From NCBI RefSeq assembly GCF_019656455.1, contig NZ_BPMK01000022.1:1-60223 (forward strand): a stretch of 60,223 bases of DNA. The letters are read 5' to 3'. Below are positions 43,175 through 51,832 of this stretch, in pieces. Positions within the stretch are counted from its first letter, which is position 1; each line of letters begins with the position of its first letter. The DNA comes from Noviherbaspirillum aridicola. GTDB taxonomy: Bacteria; Pseudomonadota; Gammaproteobacteria; Burkholderiales; Burkholderiaceae_D. Both the position numbers and the translations under genes were made by a program. The notes under the pieces were generated by a model that saw only the letters and a list, made by a program, of their open reading frames with translations, was not told the DNA's origin and did no database searches.

Positions 43175-43618
43175 ATGTTGTATCGATCGACGTTTCCGCA
43201 GGATCTGTTCTCCGAGATCGCCAGTCTCCAGAGGCAGATCGAGCAATTCTTCGACCTCTCTCCCGCCAGCATCCGCGGCCTCGGCCGTGGCGGCTTCCCG
43301 GCCCTGAACATCGGCCACACCCCGCAATCGATGGAGCTGTATGCGTTCGTTCCCGGGCTTGACCCGGCATCGATCGAGGTGGCCGTGGAAAGCGGCGCGC
43401 TCACCCTGTCCGGCTCCCGCGCGGACGCCCTGTCAACCGGGGAAGACCGCGCCACCGTGCACATGAACGAACGCTTCGCCGGCCAGTTCAGGCGCGTGGT
43501 CAGCCTGCCGGAGGACGTGGACCCGGACGGCGTCAGCGCGCGCTGCCAGGACGGCGTCCTGCACGTGAGCATACGCCGGCGCGAGTCGGCGCAGCCGCGC
43601 CGCATCGAAGTGCATTGA
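43175..43618 (+). CDS. Small heat-shock protein Hsp20 (1)
   Basis: This 147-aa protein has an alpha-crystallin domain (about 45-140) with AFVPGLDPASIEVAVESGAL, FRRVVSLPEDVDPDGVSARC and the A-x-x-x-n-GVL motif as QDGVLHVSIRR. It ends in RRIEVH, where an IXI-like tail assists oligomerisation. It is an ATP-independent holdase. AAAGGAGG precedes ATG 43175; the frame upstream to 43061 is not needed. It is followed after 12 bases by the second Hsp20. No clear sigma-32 promoter was found. Confidence 0.93.
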   Translation: MLYRSTFPQDLFSEIASLQRQIEQFFDLSPASIRGLGRGGFPALNIGHTPQSMELYAFVPGLDPASIEVAVESGALTLSGSRADALSTGEDRATVHMNERFAGQFRRVVSLPEDVDPDGVSARCQDGVLHVSIRRRESAQPRRIEVH

Positions 43619-43630
43619 ATGGAGGACATC

Positions 43631-44044
43631 ATGAACGACACCACCGAACTCGCACGCAGCAATGCCCGCGCGGTGCCGTCGACGCCCGATGATGGCGAGC
43701 GCAGGGACGAAGCCGCGGCCCTGGCGCCGGCGGTCGATGTCATCGAGGACGGCGCCGGCATCACGCTGATCGCCGACATGCCCGGCGTGCCGAAGGACAG
43801 GCTCGGCATTCATCTCGAGGCCGACAAGCTCTCGATCGAAGGCGAGATGGCGCTGGACCTGCCGCAGGACATGGCGTCGCGCTTCGCCGAGGTGAAGATG
43901 CCGCGCTACCGGCGCAGCTTCACGCTCTCGAATGAGCTCGACCCGGAAAAGGCGAGCGCCGAGCTGAAGAACGGCGTGCTCACGCTGCGCATCCCGAAGG
44001 CCGCGCACGTGCAGCCGCGCCGCATCGAGATCAGCGCCGGCTAG
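43631..44044 (+). CDS. Small heat-shock protein Hsp20 (2)
   Basis: This 137-aa paralogue of the upstream gene has a disordered N-terminus and an alpha-crystallin domain (about 35-130): VIEDGAGITLIADMPGVPKD, YRRSFTLSNELDPEKASAEL and KNGVLTLRIPKA. It ends PRRIEISAG, where IEI is the IXI tail. GGAGG precedes ATG 43631. The differing N-termini suggest the two proteins form mixed oligomers (inference). The SPW-repeat gene follows after 58 bases. Confidence 0.93.
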   Translation: MNDTTELARSNARAVPSTPDDGERRDEAAALAPAVDVIEDGAGITLIADMPGVPKDRLGIHLEADKLSIEGEMALDLPQDMASRFAEVKMPRYRRSFTLSNELDPEKASAELKNGVLTLRIPKAAHVQPRRIEISAG

Positions 44045-44102
44045 GCCGGCGCCATTCATCGCAACGCTGATTCTTCTGTCGCAAGGAAAGGAGGCAAACA
44101 CC

Positions 44103-44465
44103 ATGAAAACCCGTTACTGGCACGACTGGCTCAACCTGCTGCTCGGCGCATGGCTGTTCGTTTCCCCGTGGGCGCTGAACTTCACGGACGAGCTGCCCCG
44201 GGCGGCGACCAACGCGTGGATAGTCGGCGCCGCCATCGCGCTCATCGCGGCCGCTGCCCTCTACGTGCCGAAGGCATGGGAAGAAATTCTCAACTTCCTG
44301 CTCGGCGCGTGGGCCATCGCCTCGCCCTGGCTGCTCGGCTTCGCGGGCAATGCGACGGCGACCAACAGCACGCTCGCCACGGGCATCCTGGTGGCAGTGC
44401 TGGCGCTGTGGGCGGCATTCAGGTCGGGTGCCGTCGACCACTGGCGGCACGGGCGTCACGCGTAG
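44103..44465 (+). CDS. SPW-repeat membrane protein
   Basis: This 120-aa protein has four membrane helices arranged as two SPW repeats: NLLLGAWLFVSPWALNF (about 11-27) and NFLLGAWAIASPWLLGF (about 64-80). The family is widespread in stress loci, with unknown function. AAAGGAGG precedes the ATG. It is third in a plus-strand run with the two Hsp20 genes, suggesting joint induction by heat or envelope stress. Confidence 0.92.
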   Translation: MKTRYWHDWLNLLLGAWLFVSPWALNFTDELPRAATNAWIVGAAIALIAAAALYVPKAWEEILNFLLGAWAIASPWLLGFAGNATATNSTLATGILVAVLALWAAFRSGAVDHWRHGRHA

Positions 44466-44502
44466 TCGCAGCCGAGCCCGCGCAACCACGCCTGCCATAC
44501 CA

Positions 44503-44527
44503 GCCGCCGGCCCCTCCGGCCGGCGGC
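44503..44527. terminator. Hairpin between convergent genes
   Basis: A perfect 10-bp stem GCCGCCGGCC/GGCCGGCGGC with a 5-base loop lies between the convergent SPW gene and 44539-44943. It could act in both directions; there is no T tract. Confidence 0.5.
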
Positions 44528-44538
44528 GCAGGACTTGC

Positions 44539-44943
44539 TCAGCCCCCGTGATGCCCGCCGCGGGCGGCGGGGGCGGCGCCTTCTCCCGCCGCGCGCCGCG
44601 CGGCGCTGCCCGGCGCCGGCTCATCGAAGCTCTGGTAGCCGTCGTCAGTCCAGCGGCCGGCGCGCTGCGAAACCTCCAGCGGTCCGTAGTCCCGCACGAT
44701 GTCCAGCGCCTGCTGGCGCCGCGTCTCGCTGCCGGCCTCTATTGACAGCACGCACTGGTTGCGCGGCGGCGCGTCGTCATCGCTGCGCATTGCCGTTCCT
44801 GCGCCGTCCTGCCCGGTGGAAGCATTGCCCGCCTCCGGGCTCAGCTGCACATCGGCCGGATTGAATCCGGCGCCCTCCAGCGCCTGCGCGGCAAGGCGCG
44901 CCTGATCGTAATCGGCGAAAACGGCGACCACAAAGTTCTCCAT
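44539..44943 (-). CDS. Hypothetical protein with 17M-like N-terminal segment
   Basis: This 134-aa protein starts at ATG 44943, 8 bases after GGAG. The N-terminal VVAVFADYDQARLAAQALEG, then AGFNPADVQLSP, matches the general-stress 17M-type ferredoxin-like segment also seen in 32917-34590. A second half-repeat (QCVLSIEAGSETRRQQALDI) follows, then a Gly/Ala/His tail. A small cytosolic stress protein is the best guess. Confidence 0.65.
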   Translation of the reverse strand: MENFVVAVFADYDQARLAAQALEGAGFNPADVQLSPEAGNASTGQDGAGTAMRSDDDAPPRNQCVLSIEAGSETRRQQALDIVRDYGPLEVSQRAGRWTDDGYQSFDEPAPGSAARRAAGEGAAPAARGGHHGG

Positions 44944-45036
44944 ATGCATTGCTCCTGTCAGGTTGTGCGCGATCGGGTACGACCGCTTCCGGCCGCAGGG
45001 GTTTGCATATTTCGTGCCGATCCCGCGCGCAGCTGC

Positions 45037-46746
45037 TCAGCCGGGCGCCTTGCGGCGCGGTGCGGGCATGAATCGCTGCCAGAACCAGCCGGCGCGGCCG
45101 CTCTGGCCGGTGACCAGGTACTCGAATGCATTGATATTCTTCAGCGGCAGTTCGAGCGCGGCACGGACCGCGTGCTGCCCGGCCAGCAGCAGCGAGTCGC
45201 CGGCCTGCAGCGGGAATTCCTCGTCGGGCAGCAAATGCACGCTGCCGCCGCGTTCCACCATCAGGACGATGACCGGAAGCCCGGTGCTGCGCTGGGCGCT
45301 GTCGGCGATCAGCTGGCACAGGTTCAGCCGGCGCCCCTTGACCAGCGCCTCATGCACCGCCGGCGCGCCGGCGGCGTCCAGGTGCACGCCCCAGACCTCG
45401 GGCAGCAGCCCGTCCCAGAGGTCTTCCAGCCTGCCCGCCAGGGTGCGGCACCAGTCCTCGTCCATGCCGCGCACCCGCGCCAGAAAACGGGCCAGCAGCG
45501 GGGTGGTGAGGATGGATATGCATTCCTGCGCCACTACCCGGGTGTGCACCATGCTGAAATCCGCGCGAAAGGTATCGAACAGCAGGTCGTTGGCGGCGTG
45601 ATTCTGGCGCAGCACGATGAATACGTCCGGGTTGAGCCGTTTGGCCATCATCGCGATCGAGAGATTGTCGATGTCGTTGTTGCTGCCGGCGACGATGCCG
45701 GCCGCATCCGCCACGCCGGCCTGCTCGAGTATCGCCGCCTCGCTGCCGAGGCCGCGCACGAGGCGGCCGTTCTCCGGCTCGTCGGCATCGGGATCGATGA
45801 CGGTCAGATCGATGCCCGGCAGCGCGAGATAGCGTGCCACCGCCTGCCCGAAGTGGCCGTAGCCGCAGATGATCCAGTGCCCGCGCGGCGGCCGGTGTAT
45901 CTCCGGCACCGGCGTCGCCGGCAGGCCGGTCAGGATTTCGATCAGCCGGAAGCGTTCCGGCGCCGAGACCGCAAGCGCGAGGTATTCGGCGAAGCGCTCG
46001 TAGGCATTGACGATGTGGTGCGTGCCGAAGGATGCCATGTTGGCGGTGACCGCCGGGCTGCGGGCGCGCGCCAGGATGGGGATGTCGGGATTGAGCAGCC
46101 GCACGTTGATCGCGATCGCCAGGTTCACCACCTCGTCGTTGGTCACCGCCAGCACGCCGCGGCAGTAGCGATGCCGCAGCCCGGCCATCAGCAGGTTGCC
46201 GGAATGCCGCGCGTCGCCCGCCAGCGCCGGGTCGTTGGTCTTGAAGTCTTCCAGGTCGAGTTCCTCCACCCGCTGCGCATCCTTTTCCAGGATGACGAAA
46301 TCCAGGCCCATCAGGTCGAGCGCTCGGCAGATCAGGCTGCCGGTCTCGCCGCAGCCGCAGACCAGGTAGAACGGCGAGCGTATGCGCGCCACCCGCCGCT
46401 CGAAGCGGGACGCCACCAGCGTGTGCTGGAAGGCCTTGTCCTGCAGCAGCGCGAGCAGGGTCAGGATGGAGTACGACCAGGCGATGACGGTCAGGTAGAT
46501 GGTGACGGTGGCCCACAGCCGCTGACCGTTGGAGAAGGCGGAGGGGATTTCGCCGAAGCCGATGGTGGTGGCGGTGTAGCTGACGAAATAGAAGGCATGG
46601 AAGATGCTCATCGGCGGTGCCGGATTGCCGTCCGCGTCCGCCCCGGGCACCAGGGCCAGGCCGAGCACCGAGACCGCATAGACCACGATCAGCACGATCA
46701 GCGGCGCCCGCATGCGGCGCAGGACGAGGAAGAAGACGCTGTTCAT
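45037..46746 (-). CDS. Two-RCK potassium channel
   Basis: This 569-aa membrane protein has two N-terminal helices around a pore loop with the selectivity-type sequence TATTIGFGEIP (about 60-70). Two TrkA-N/RCK domains follow (LVCGCGETGSLICRALDLMG near 130; WIICGYGHFGQAVARYL near 345) and TrkA-C-like parts. RCK domains gate the channel by binding nucleotides or cations. GFG in place of GYG is common in bacterial channels. The start is coupled to the stop of the small membrane protein at 46749-47132 (2-base gap). Confidence 0.92.
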   Translation of the reverse strand: MNSVFFLVLRRMRAPLIVLIVVYAVSVLGLALVPGADADGNPAPPMSIFHAFYFVSYTATTIGFGEIPSAFSNGQRLWATVTIYLTVIAWSYSILTLLALLQDKAFQHTLVASRFERRVARIRSPFYLVCGCGETGSLICRALDLMGLDFVILEKDAQRVEELDLEDFKTNDPALAGDARHSGNLLMAGLRHRYCRGVLAVTNDEVVNLAIAINVRLLNPDIPILARARSPAVTANMASFGTHHIVNAYERFAEYLALAVSAPERFRLIEILTGLPATPVPEIHRPPRGHWIICGYGHFGQAVARYLALPGIDLTVIDPDADEPENGRLVRGLGSEAAILEQAGVADAAGIVAGSNNDIDNLSIAMMAKRLNPDVFIVLRQNHAANDLLFDTFRADFSMVHTRVVAQECISILTTPLLARFLARVRGMDEDWCRTLAGRLEDLWDGLLPEVWGVHLDAAGAPAVHEALVKGRRLNLCQLIADSAQRSTGLPVIVLMVERGGSVHLLPDEEFPLQAGDSLLLAGQHAVRAALELPLKNINAFEYLVTGQSGRAGWFWQRFMPAPRRKAPG

Positions 46747-46748
46747 GG

Positions 46749-47132
46749 TCAGCGCCGCATCATCACCGTCTCGATGATCAGCAGCACGAGCGACACGATA
46801 TTGGCCAGCAGCGCGCCGCCGGAAAGCGACACGATGCTCGCGGTGGCGTCCTCGGTCATGCCCGTGCCCGTCACATGCACGACCACCGCCCACAGCACGG
46901 CGGCGGCGATGAGCTGGATGTCCGCCACCAGGCTGGTCGACAGGTGCACCGCGCCGATCTGCGTGCGGTCGCCGAACTTGAGCACGGTCGCGATCAGATT
47001 GACGACGATGGCGGCGAACAGCTCGTAGACGTTGTGCAGTTCCGGGCGATCGATGTCGCCCAGGAAAAACCCGAAGTTGAGCGTGGCGGCGAATACGGTG
47101 AAGAAAGCGAAAACGACCTTTTCAAGATTCAT
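46749..47132 (-). CDS. DUF6394-like small membrane protein
   Basis: This 127-aa protein with about four helices (KVVFAFFTVFAATLNFGFFL; LFAAIVVNLIATVL; LIAAAVLWAVVVHVTG; LLANIVSLVLLIIETVMM) is directly upstream of the K+ channel. The family is usually paired with such channels and has no known function. GAGAGGA precedes the ATG. Close coupling argues that it assists channel assembly or gating. Confidence 0.8.
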   Translation of the reverse strand: MNLEKVVFAFFTVFAATLNFGFFLGDIDRPELHNVYELFAAIVVNLIATVLKFGDRTQIGAVHLSTSLVADIQLIAAAVLWAVVVHVTGTGMTEDATASIVSLSGGALLANIVSLVLLIIETVMMRR

Positions 47133-47279
47133 GTGTTCCTCTCGCGCAAGGCGCTCGGCAAGTGTCCGCTATGCATTCTGATTTGACTTCGGGTTGCCGG
47201 AACTGATTCTGCGCAGGAGGTCGAACATGAGTCGGCGCCGCCCGGCGCCGTGGCATGTCCATCCTATGCGGGAGTCGAA

Positions 47280-48062
47280 ATGAGCGGGAAATTACTCGGA
47301 AACGAACTGGCGATCGTCACCGGCGCCGATTCCGGCATCGGCAGGGCGACCGCGATCGAGATGGCGCGGGAAGGCGCCGACGTGGTGATCACCTGGCGCA
47401 GCGACAGGGCCGGCGCGGAACAGACGGCGGCGGAAGTGGAAAAGACGGGCGCGAAGGCCGCCGTCTTCCAGCTCGACCAGCGCGATTCCGGCAAGGTCCG
47501 GCAGCTGTTCGACGAGGTCAGGGCGCGCATGGGCGTGCCGACCATCCTGGTCAACAATGCCGGCATGGACGGTTCCGGCAAGCCGGTCAGCGACACCACC
47601 GACGAGGAATGGGAAGCCACGCTGCGCACCAATCTCTTCGGCCCCTTCTACTGCTGCCGCGAGTTCATCCGCATGCTCGACGGCAGCGGCCGCCACGGCA
47701 CCATCATCAACATCACCAGCGTGCACCAGGAAATCCCGCGCGCCGGATCGGCGGCCTATGACGCATCCAAGGGCGGCCTGCGCAACCTGACCACCACGCT
47801 CGCGCTGGAGGTGGCCGAGAAGAACATCAACGTCAACAACATCGCGCCCGGCATGGTGCTGACCCCGATGAACCAGGAAGCCGTTGACGATCCGGCGGCG
47901 CGCCACAGGCAGGTGCAGTCGATCCCGATGAAGCGCGCCGCGATGCCGGAAGAGATCGCGCACGCCGCGGTGTTCCTCGCCAGCGAAAAGGCGCGCTACA
48001 TCCACGGCACGACCATCGTGATCGATGGCGCGCTGATGCTGTTCCAGGGACAGGGAGCGTGA
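47280..48062 (+). CDS. Short-chain dehydrogenase (glucose 1-dehydrogenase-like)
   Basis: This 260-aa SDR has a TGADSGIG nucleotide-binding motif (about 14-21), NNAG, catalytic Ser in NITSVHQ, and YDASKGG (Tyr and Lys). The C-terminal GxxxxxDGALM is usual for the family. Its closest style is glucose 1-dehydrogenase, an NAD(P)-dependent oxidoreductase; the true substrate is unknown. GGGAG precedes ATG 47280. It starts a plus-strand run with the phosphoribosyltransferase and RNase Z. Confidence 0.9.
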   Translation: MSGKLLGNELAIVTGADSGIGRATAIEMAREGADVVITWRSDRAGAEQTAAEVEKTGAKAAVFQLDQRDSGKVRQLFDEVRARMGVPTILVNNAGMDGSGKPVSDTTDEEWEATLRTNLFGPFYCCREFIRMLDGSGRHGTIINITSVHQEIPRAGSAAYDASKGGLRNLTTTLALEVAEKNINVNNIAPGMVLTPMNQEAVDDPAARHRQVQSIPMKRAAMPEEIAHAAVFLASEKARYIHGTTIVIDGALMLFQGQGA

Positions 48063-48105
48063 GCCGGCGCCCGCGCGCTCCGTGCTCATGGAAAAGGAGA
48101 CCGCC

Positions 48106-48822
48106 ATGCATCCCGATTACCCGCCTTTTGCCGACCGGCGCGACGCCGGGCGGCAGCTTGCCGCCGCGCTGACGCATCTGCGTACGGAGCAGCCCGTGGT
48201 GCTGGCCCTGCCGCGCGGCGGCGTACCGGTGGCACATGAAGTCGCGCTCGCGCTGCAGGCGCCGATGGACGTGCTGCTGGTGCGCAAGATCGGCGCGCCC
48301 GGCTTCGCCGAACTCGGACTCGGCGCGGTGGTCGAGGGCGACCCGCACCAGGTCGTGCTCAACGGCGACCTGGTGAAAAGACTGGATGTCCCGGCCGGCT
48401 ACCTGCAGGCCGAAGAACAGCGCCAGCTGCGCGAGATCGCGCGGCGACGCGAGGTGTATTGCGGCGGGCGGTCCCGGATGCCGGTGCGGGGCCGTACCGC
48501 GATCGTGGTCGACGACGGCATCGCGACCGGCGGAACCATGGCCGCCGCCCTCAGGGCGCTGGCGCAGGAGGGCGCGGGCAGGCTGATTTTCGCGGTGCCG
48601 GTGGCGGCGCCGTCCACGCTCGATATGCTGGGCGGGCAGGCCGACGACGCCGTGTGCCTGCTGGCGCCGCCCGACTTCCAGTCGGTGGGACAGTTCTATG
48701 AAGACTTCGCGCAGACCACGGACGAGGAAGTGCTGGCGCTGCTCGATGCCGCCGCGGCCGCGTCCCGTGCGCCCGTGCCGCCGCCCGGCCCCGGCCGGCC
48801 CGATCCCCGCGCGTCCCCCTGA
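48106..48822 (+). CDS. Phosphoribosyltransferase-domain protein
   Basis: This 238-aa protein has the PRPP-binding loop VVDDGIATGGTM (about 135-146) and the LALPRGGVPVAHEVA N-terminal part of the type I phosphoribosyltransferase fold. The base-binding hood is not diagnostic, so the acceptor is unknown. Similar proteins commonly sit in stress-gene clusters with Hsp20 and universal-stress genes. AAAAGGAG precedes ATG 48106. RNase Z starts 13 bases after its stop. Confidence 0.88.
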   Translation: MHPDYPPFADRRDAGRQLAAALTHLRTEQPVVLALPRGGVPVAHEVALALQAPMDVLLVRKIGAPGFAELGLGAVVEGDPHQVVLNGDLVKRLDVPAGYLQAEEQRQLREIARRREVYCGGRSRMPVRGRTAIVVDDGIATGGTMAAALRALAQEGAGRLIFAVPVAAPSTLDMLGGQADDAVCLLAPPDFQSVGQFYEDFAQTTDEEVLALLDAAAAASRAPVPPPGPGRPDPRASP

Positions 48823-48834
48823 GAGGAGCCGCGC

Positions 48835-49821
48835 GTGGAGCTCCTGTTTCTCGGCACCTCGTCGGGAACGCCGACCAAAACCAGGAACGTTTCGGCACTC
48901 GCGATCCGCTCCGAAGGCGCGCGCCACTGGTACCTGGTCGATTGCGGCGAAGGCACGCAGCACCGCATCCTGCACACCCGCCTGTCGCTGACGGGCCTGC
49001 GTGCGGTCTTCATCACGCACATGCACGGGGATCACTGCTACGGGCTGCCCGGCCTGCTCGCCAGCGCCGGCATGCTCAACCGTACCGAGCCGCTGCTCAT
49101 CATGGGGCCGGGCGCGCTGCAGCGCTTCATCGCCGGCGTCATGGAAACGACGCAGCTGCGCCTGCCGTATGCACTGGAATTCGTCGAGGTGGAAGACCTC
49201 GCGCCGCTGTCGCGGCTGCCGGACCTCGCGGTGCAGCCGGTCGCGCTGTCGCACCGCTTGCCGTCCTACGCGTACAGCTTCACCGAGAAGTCCGTGGAGA
49301 ACCGGCTCGATGTCGCCAGGCTGGAGCGCGAGGGCGTCGCGCGCGGTCCGCACTGGGGCCTGCTGCAGCAGGGCGGCGAAGTCACGCTCGCCGACGGCCG
49401 CGTGCTGCGCGGCGCGGACTACCTGCTGCCGGCGCGCAGGCCGCGCAAGCTGGTCGTCGGCGGCGACAACGACACCCCCGCCCTGCTGCGCGACGCCGTG
49501 CGGGACGCGGACGTGCTGGTTCATGAGGCGACCTATACCGAGGACATGCTTGCCCGGGTCGGTCCCGGACCGCAGCACAGTTCCGCCGCCCGGGTCGCCC
49601 GTTTCGCGGCGGAGGCCGGCATCGCCGGCCTGGTGCTGACCCACTTCAGCCCGCGCTATCAGGGGCAGGAGCGCGGGGAGCGGAACGGCGGATTGTCGGT
49701 GGCCGACATCGCCGATGAGGCGCGCCGGTTCTACCCGGGCAGACTGTTCCTGGCGAACGATCTCGACCGCTTCATCCTCGACCGCGAGGGACATCTGGCG
49801 ACGGACCCGCCGGGCCCGTGA
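48835..49821 (+). CDS. rnz: Ribonuclease Z (tRNA 3'-processing endonuclease)
   Basis: This 328-aa metallo-beta-lactamase-fold enzyme has THMHGDHCYGLPG (HxHxDH, about residues 60-72), later His in VALSHRLPSYAYSF, Asp in VVGGDND, and His in VLTHFSPRY. It cleaves pre-tRNA at the discriminator base using two zinc ions. The start is GTG 48835 behind GAGGAG. It follows the phosphoribosyltransferase in the same transcript. Confidence 0.92.
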   Translation: MELLFLGTSSGTPTKTRNVSALAIRSEGARHWYLVDCGEGTQHRILHTRLSLTGLRAVFITHMHGDHCYGLPGLLASAGMLNRTEPLLIMGPGALQRFIAGVMETTQLRLPYALEFVEVEDLAPLSRLPDLAVQPVALSHRLPSYAYSFTEKSVENRLDVARLEREGVARGPHWGLLQQGGEVTLADGRVLRGADYLLPARRPRKLVVGGDNDTPALLRDAVRDADVLVHEATYTEDMLARVGPGPQHSSAARVARFAAEAGIAGLVLTHFSPRYQGQERGERNGGLSVADIADEARRFYPGRLFLANDLDRFILDREGHLATDPPGP

Positions 49822-49841
49822 AGCGGCGGCCGCAACGACCG

Positions 49842-50099
49842 TCAGTGCAGCCGGTGCGGCCCGCTTTCCTCGACATCGTCCGGCTCTTCCTCATCGAGGT
49901 CGTCCGCGAAATCGTATTCCGACAGCCGCACTGCGAGATCGACCGCCACGTCTTCGCAGGTGAAGCTGGTCACGGGCGATCCGGTGGTGTCCTCGACCCA
50001 GTACAGCGACACTTCCTGCTGGTCCGGCGTGCGGACCGGGCCTTCCATCACGAAGTAGCGGCCGAAGCGGCAAACCTCATGCTTCGCAAGAATCTCCAT
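49842..50099 (-). CDS. Hypothetical acidic protein
   Basis: This 85-aa protein starts at ATG 50099 behind GGAGG. It has a beta-rich N-terminus (CRFGRYFVMEGPVRTPDQQE, VSLYWVEDTTGSPV) and a very acidic C-terminus (FADDLDEEEPDDVEE). No family recognised. Confidence 0.55.
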   Translation of the reverse strand: MEILAKHEVCRFGRYFVMEGPVRTPDQQEVSLYWVEDTTGSPVTSFTCEDVAVDLAVRLSEYDFADDLDEEEPDDVEESGPHRLH

Positions 50100-50228
50100 G
50101 GCTGCCTCCGTATCCTTCGCTCATTACACGCCGGGGAAGGGGCCGCATGTTGAGGCGGATCAGAAGCAAGACCGGCGGGACGGTGGACCGTGAACGGTCA
50201 TCCGGCGAGGCCGGAGGCGGGTACCGCG

Positions 50229-50621
50229 CTATTTGACCTTGCCACCCGCCATCCTGAGCAGATGCGCGAGATCCTCCCTGCCGATATCGACGGCCCAGTC
50301 TTCCGCCCACAGCGCCAGCGGGTGCATGGCCTGCAGCAGGCGGCGTCCGTTCTCGGTGAGGCCGTAGCCGCCGCCCTCCTCCAGGTCGACGACGCGCGCG
50401 TGGCGCAACTCCTTGAGGCGGGCGCTGAGCACATTGGGCGAGGTGATCTGGCAGCGTTCCTGCAGCGCGCGGAAGGATTGCCGCTCGCCGCCGCGCAGCT
50501 CCCACAGGATGCGCAGCGACCAGCGTCGGCCGAGCAGGTCGAGGACGACCATGACCGGCTGGCCGGAGCTGGAGTTGCGCACCGGACTGCCGGGCTCGAT
50601 GACTTTCTTTTTTGTCGGCAT
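50229..50621 (-). CDS. HxlR-family transcriptional regulator
   Basis: This 130-aa winged-helix regulator carries the HxlR signature: LDLLGRRWSLRILWELRGGE, then FRALQERCQITSPNVLSARL and YGLTENGRRLLQAMHPLALW. Family members often sense electrophiles or redox changes. ATG 50621 is behind AAGGGAA. It is divergent from the thioesterase at 50723, with a tandem dyad between them (50650-50681) that it probably binds. Confidence 0.9.
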   Translation of the reverse strand: MPTKKKVIEPGSPVRNSSSGQPVMVVLDLLGRRWSLRILWELRGGERQSFRALQERCQITSPNVLSARLKELRHARVVDLEEGGGYGLTENGRRLLQAMHPLALWAEDWAVDIGREDLAHLLRMAGGKVK

Positions 50622-50649
50622 ATTCCCTTGACCCGTCACGGTCTGACCG

Positions 50650-50681
50650 CTATCTTTCAGATAGCGCTATCCGAATGATAG
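50650..50681. promoter_or_regulatory. Tandem HxlR operator
   Basis: Two 15-bp dyads CTATC-N5-GATAG (50650-50664 and 50667-50681) have centres 17 bases apart. Together they form the 12-bp palindrome GATAGCGCTATC between their inner arms. The position between divergent HxlR and thioesterase genes fits a shared operator. Confidence 0.75.
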
Positions 50682-50722
50682 CTAAATTAATTACGTTGGG
50701 AGCATACCGGAAGGAGGAGACC

Positions 50723-51145
50723 ATGGATGATTTTCTGGAGCGGACACGCCAGGCCCTGGCCGCCCAGCCGTTCACGCAGTTGCTCGGCGCCACGCTGGAG
50801 CGGATGGATGGCGAAGGCGTGGCGCTCGCGCTGCCCCTGCGCGATGAACTCAAGCAGCAGAACGGATTCGCCCACGGCGGCGTGCTGAGCTACCTCGCCG
50901 ACAATGCGCTGACGATCGCGGGCGCGATGGGTCTCGGCCGGGCGGTCCTCACCAGCGAGTTCAAGATCAATTACCTGCGGCCGGCGGTGGGCGCGACGCT
51001 GGTGGCGCGGGCGACGGTGATCCACGCCGGCAGGCGGCAGGCGGTGTGCCGCTGCGACGTCTTTGCGCGGGACGGGCACGGCGAAAAGATCGTCGCCACC
51101 GCGCAGGGCACGATTGCGAAGGTCGACGAACTGCCCGCCGGGTGA
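50723..51145 (+). CDS. PaaI-type hotdog thioesterase
   Basis: This 140-aa protein has a hotdog fold with the catalytic segment NGFAHGGVLSYLADNALTIA (about residues 48-67) and a second motif EFKINYLRPA. Such enzymes hydrolyse acyl- or aryl-CoA esters. AAGGAGGAG precedes ATG 50723. It is probably repressed by the divergent HxlR regulator. Confidence 0.9.
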   Translation: MDDFLERTRQALAAQPFTQLLGATLERMDGEGVALALPLRDELKQQNGFAHGGVLSYLADNALTIAGAMGLGRAVLTSEFKINYLRPAVGATLVARATVIHAGRRQAVCRCDVFARDGHGEKIVATAQGTIAKVDELPAG

Positions 51146-51224
51146 GCGCCGGCCACCGCCCGTATTGCCTGCCGCGCCAGGTCTCACTACACTGGCGACC
51201 GTTTGCGCGATGGAAGGAGCGGCG

Positions 51225-51827
51225 ATGGGTGGTCGGAGCGGCCCGCGGTACCAGGGAAGAATAACGACCTGGAAGGACGAACAGGGATTCGGTTTCATCA
51301 CCCCCAACGGCGGCGGGCCGCCGGTGTTCGTGCACGTGAAGTCGTTCGCGGGGCGCGGACGGCGCCCGGGGGAAAACGACCTCGTGACCTACGAACTCAG
51401 CGCCAATGACAAGGGGCAGCCCCGCGCCGGGAACGTCGCCTTCGTGCGCGCCCCGGCCGCGCGCCGCCGTTCCGCCGACTCCCCGGGGAGGGCGCCGGCG
51501 GTCGCGGCGGTCGCGTTTCTCTTGCTGCTCGCCCTGTCCGTCCTGGCCGGAAAGATGCCGGCGCCGGTCCTCTATTTCTATCTCGGCGCGAGCGCGGTGA
51601 CGCTGGTCGCCTACCGTCTCGACAAGTCGGCGGCGCGATCGAACCGGTGGCGAACCAGGGAAAGCACGCTGCATCTGTTCAGCCTGCTCGGCGGCTGGCC
51701 CGGCGCCCTCATCGCCCAGCATAGCTTCCGTCACAAATCGTCGAAACTATCCTTCCGCCAGGTCTTCTGGCTGACCGTCGCCGCCAACTGCGGCGCGCTC
51801 GCCTGGCTGGCGTCCGCCTTCCGATAG
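51225..51827 (+). CDS. Cold-shock domain/DUF1294 fusion protein
   Basis: This 200-aa protein has an N-terminal cold-shock domain (about 5-70: GRITTWKDEQGFGFITPNGG, PPVFVHVKSF). Two membrane helices and a C-terminal DUF1294 domain follow (YRLDKSAARSNRWRTRESTL, LLGGWPGALIAQHSFRHKS). The cold-shock part binds single-stranded nucleic acid; DUF1294 is a membrane domain of unknown function. The fusion is common in proteobacteria. ATG 51225 with AAGGAG is preferred over ATG 51210. Convergent with the HD-GYP gene. Confidence 0.92.
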   Translation: MGGRSGPRYQGRITTWKDEQGFGFITPNGGGPPVFVHVKSFAGRGRRPGENDLVTYELSANDKGQPRAGNVAFVRAPAARRRSADSPGRAPAVAAVAFLLLLALSVLAGKMPAPVLYFYLGASAVTLVAYRLDKSAARSNRWRTRESTLHLFSLLGGWPGALIAQHSFRHKSSKLSFRQVFWLTVAANCGALAWLASAFR

Positions 51828-51832
51828 GCGGT

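Noticed and set aside
42961-43809. N-terminal extension of the proline iminopeptidase frame
   Set aside because: Overlaps two Hsp20 genes on the other strand and has low-complexity sequence unlike any peptidase domain.
44944-47028. 694-aa plus-strand open frame
   Set aside because: Antisense of the K+ channel gene; shadow caused by GC-rich codons.
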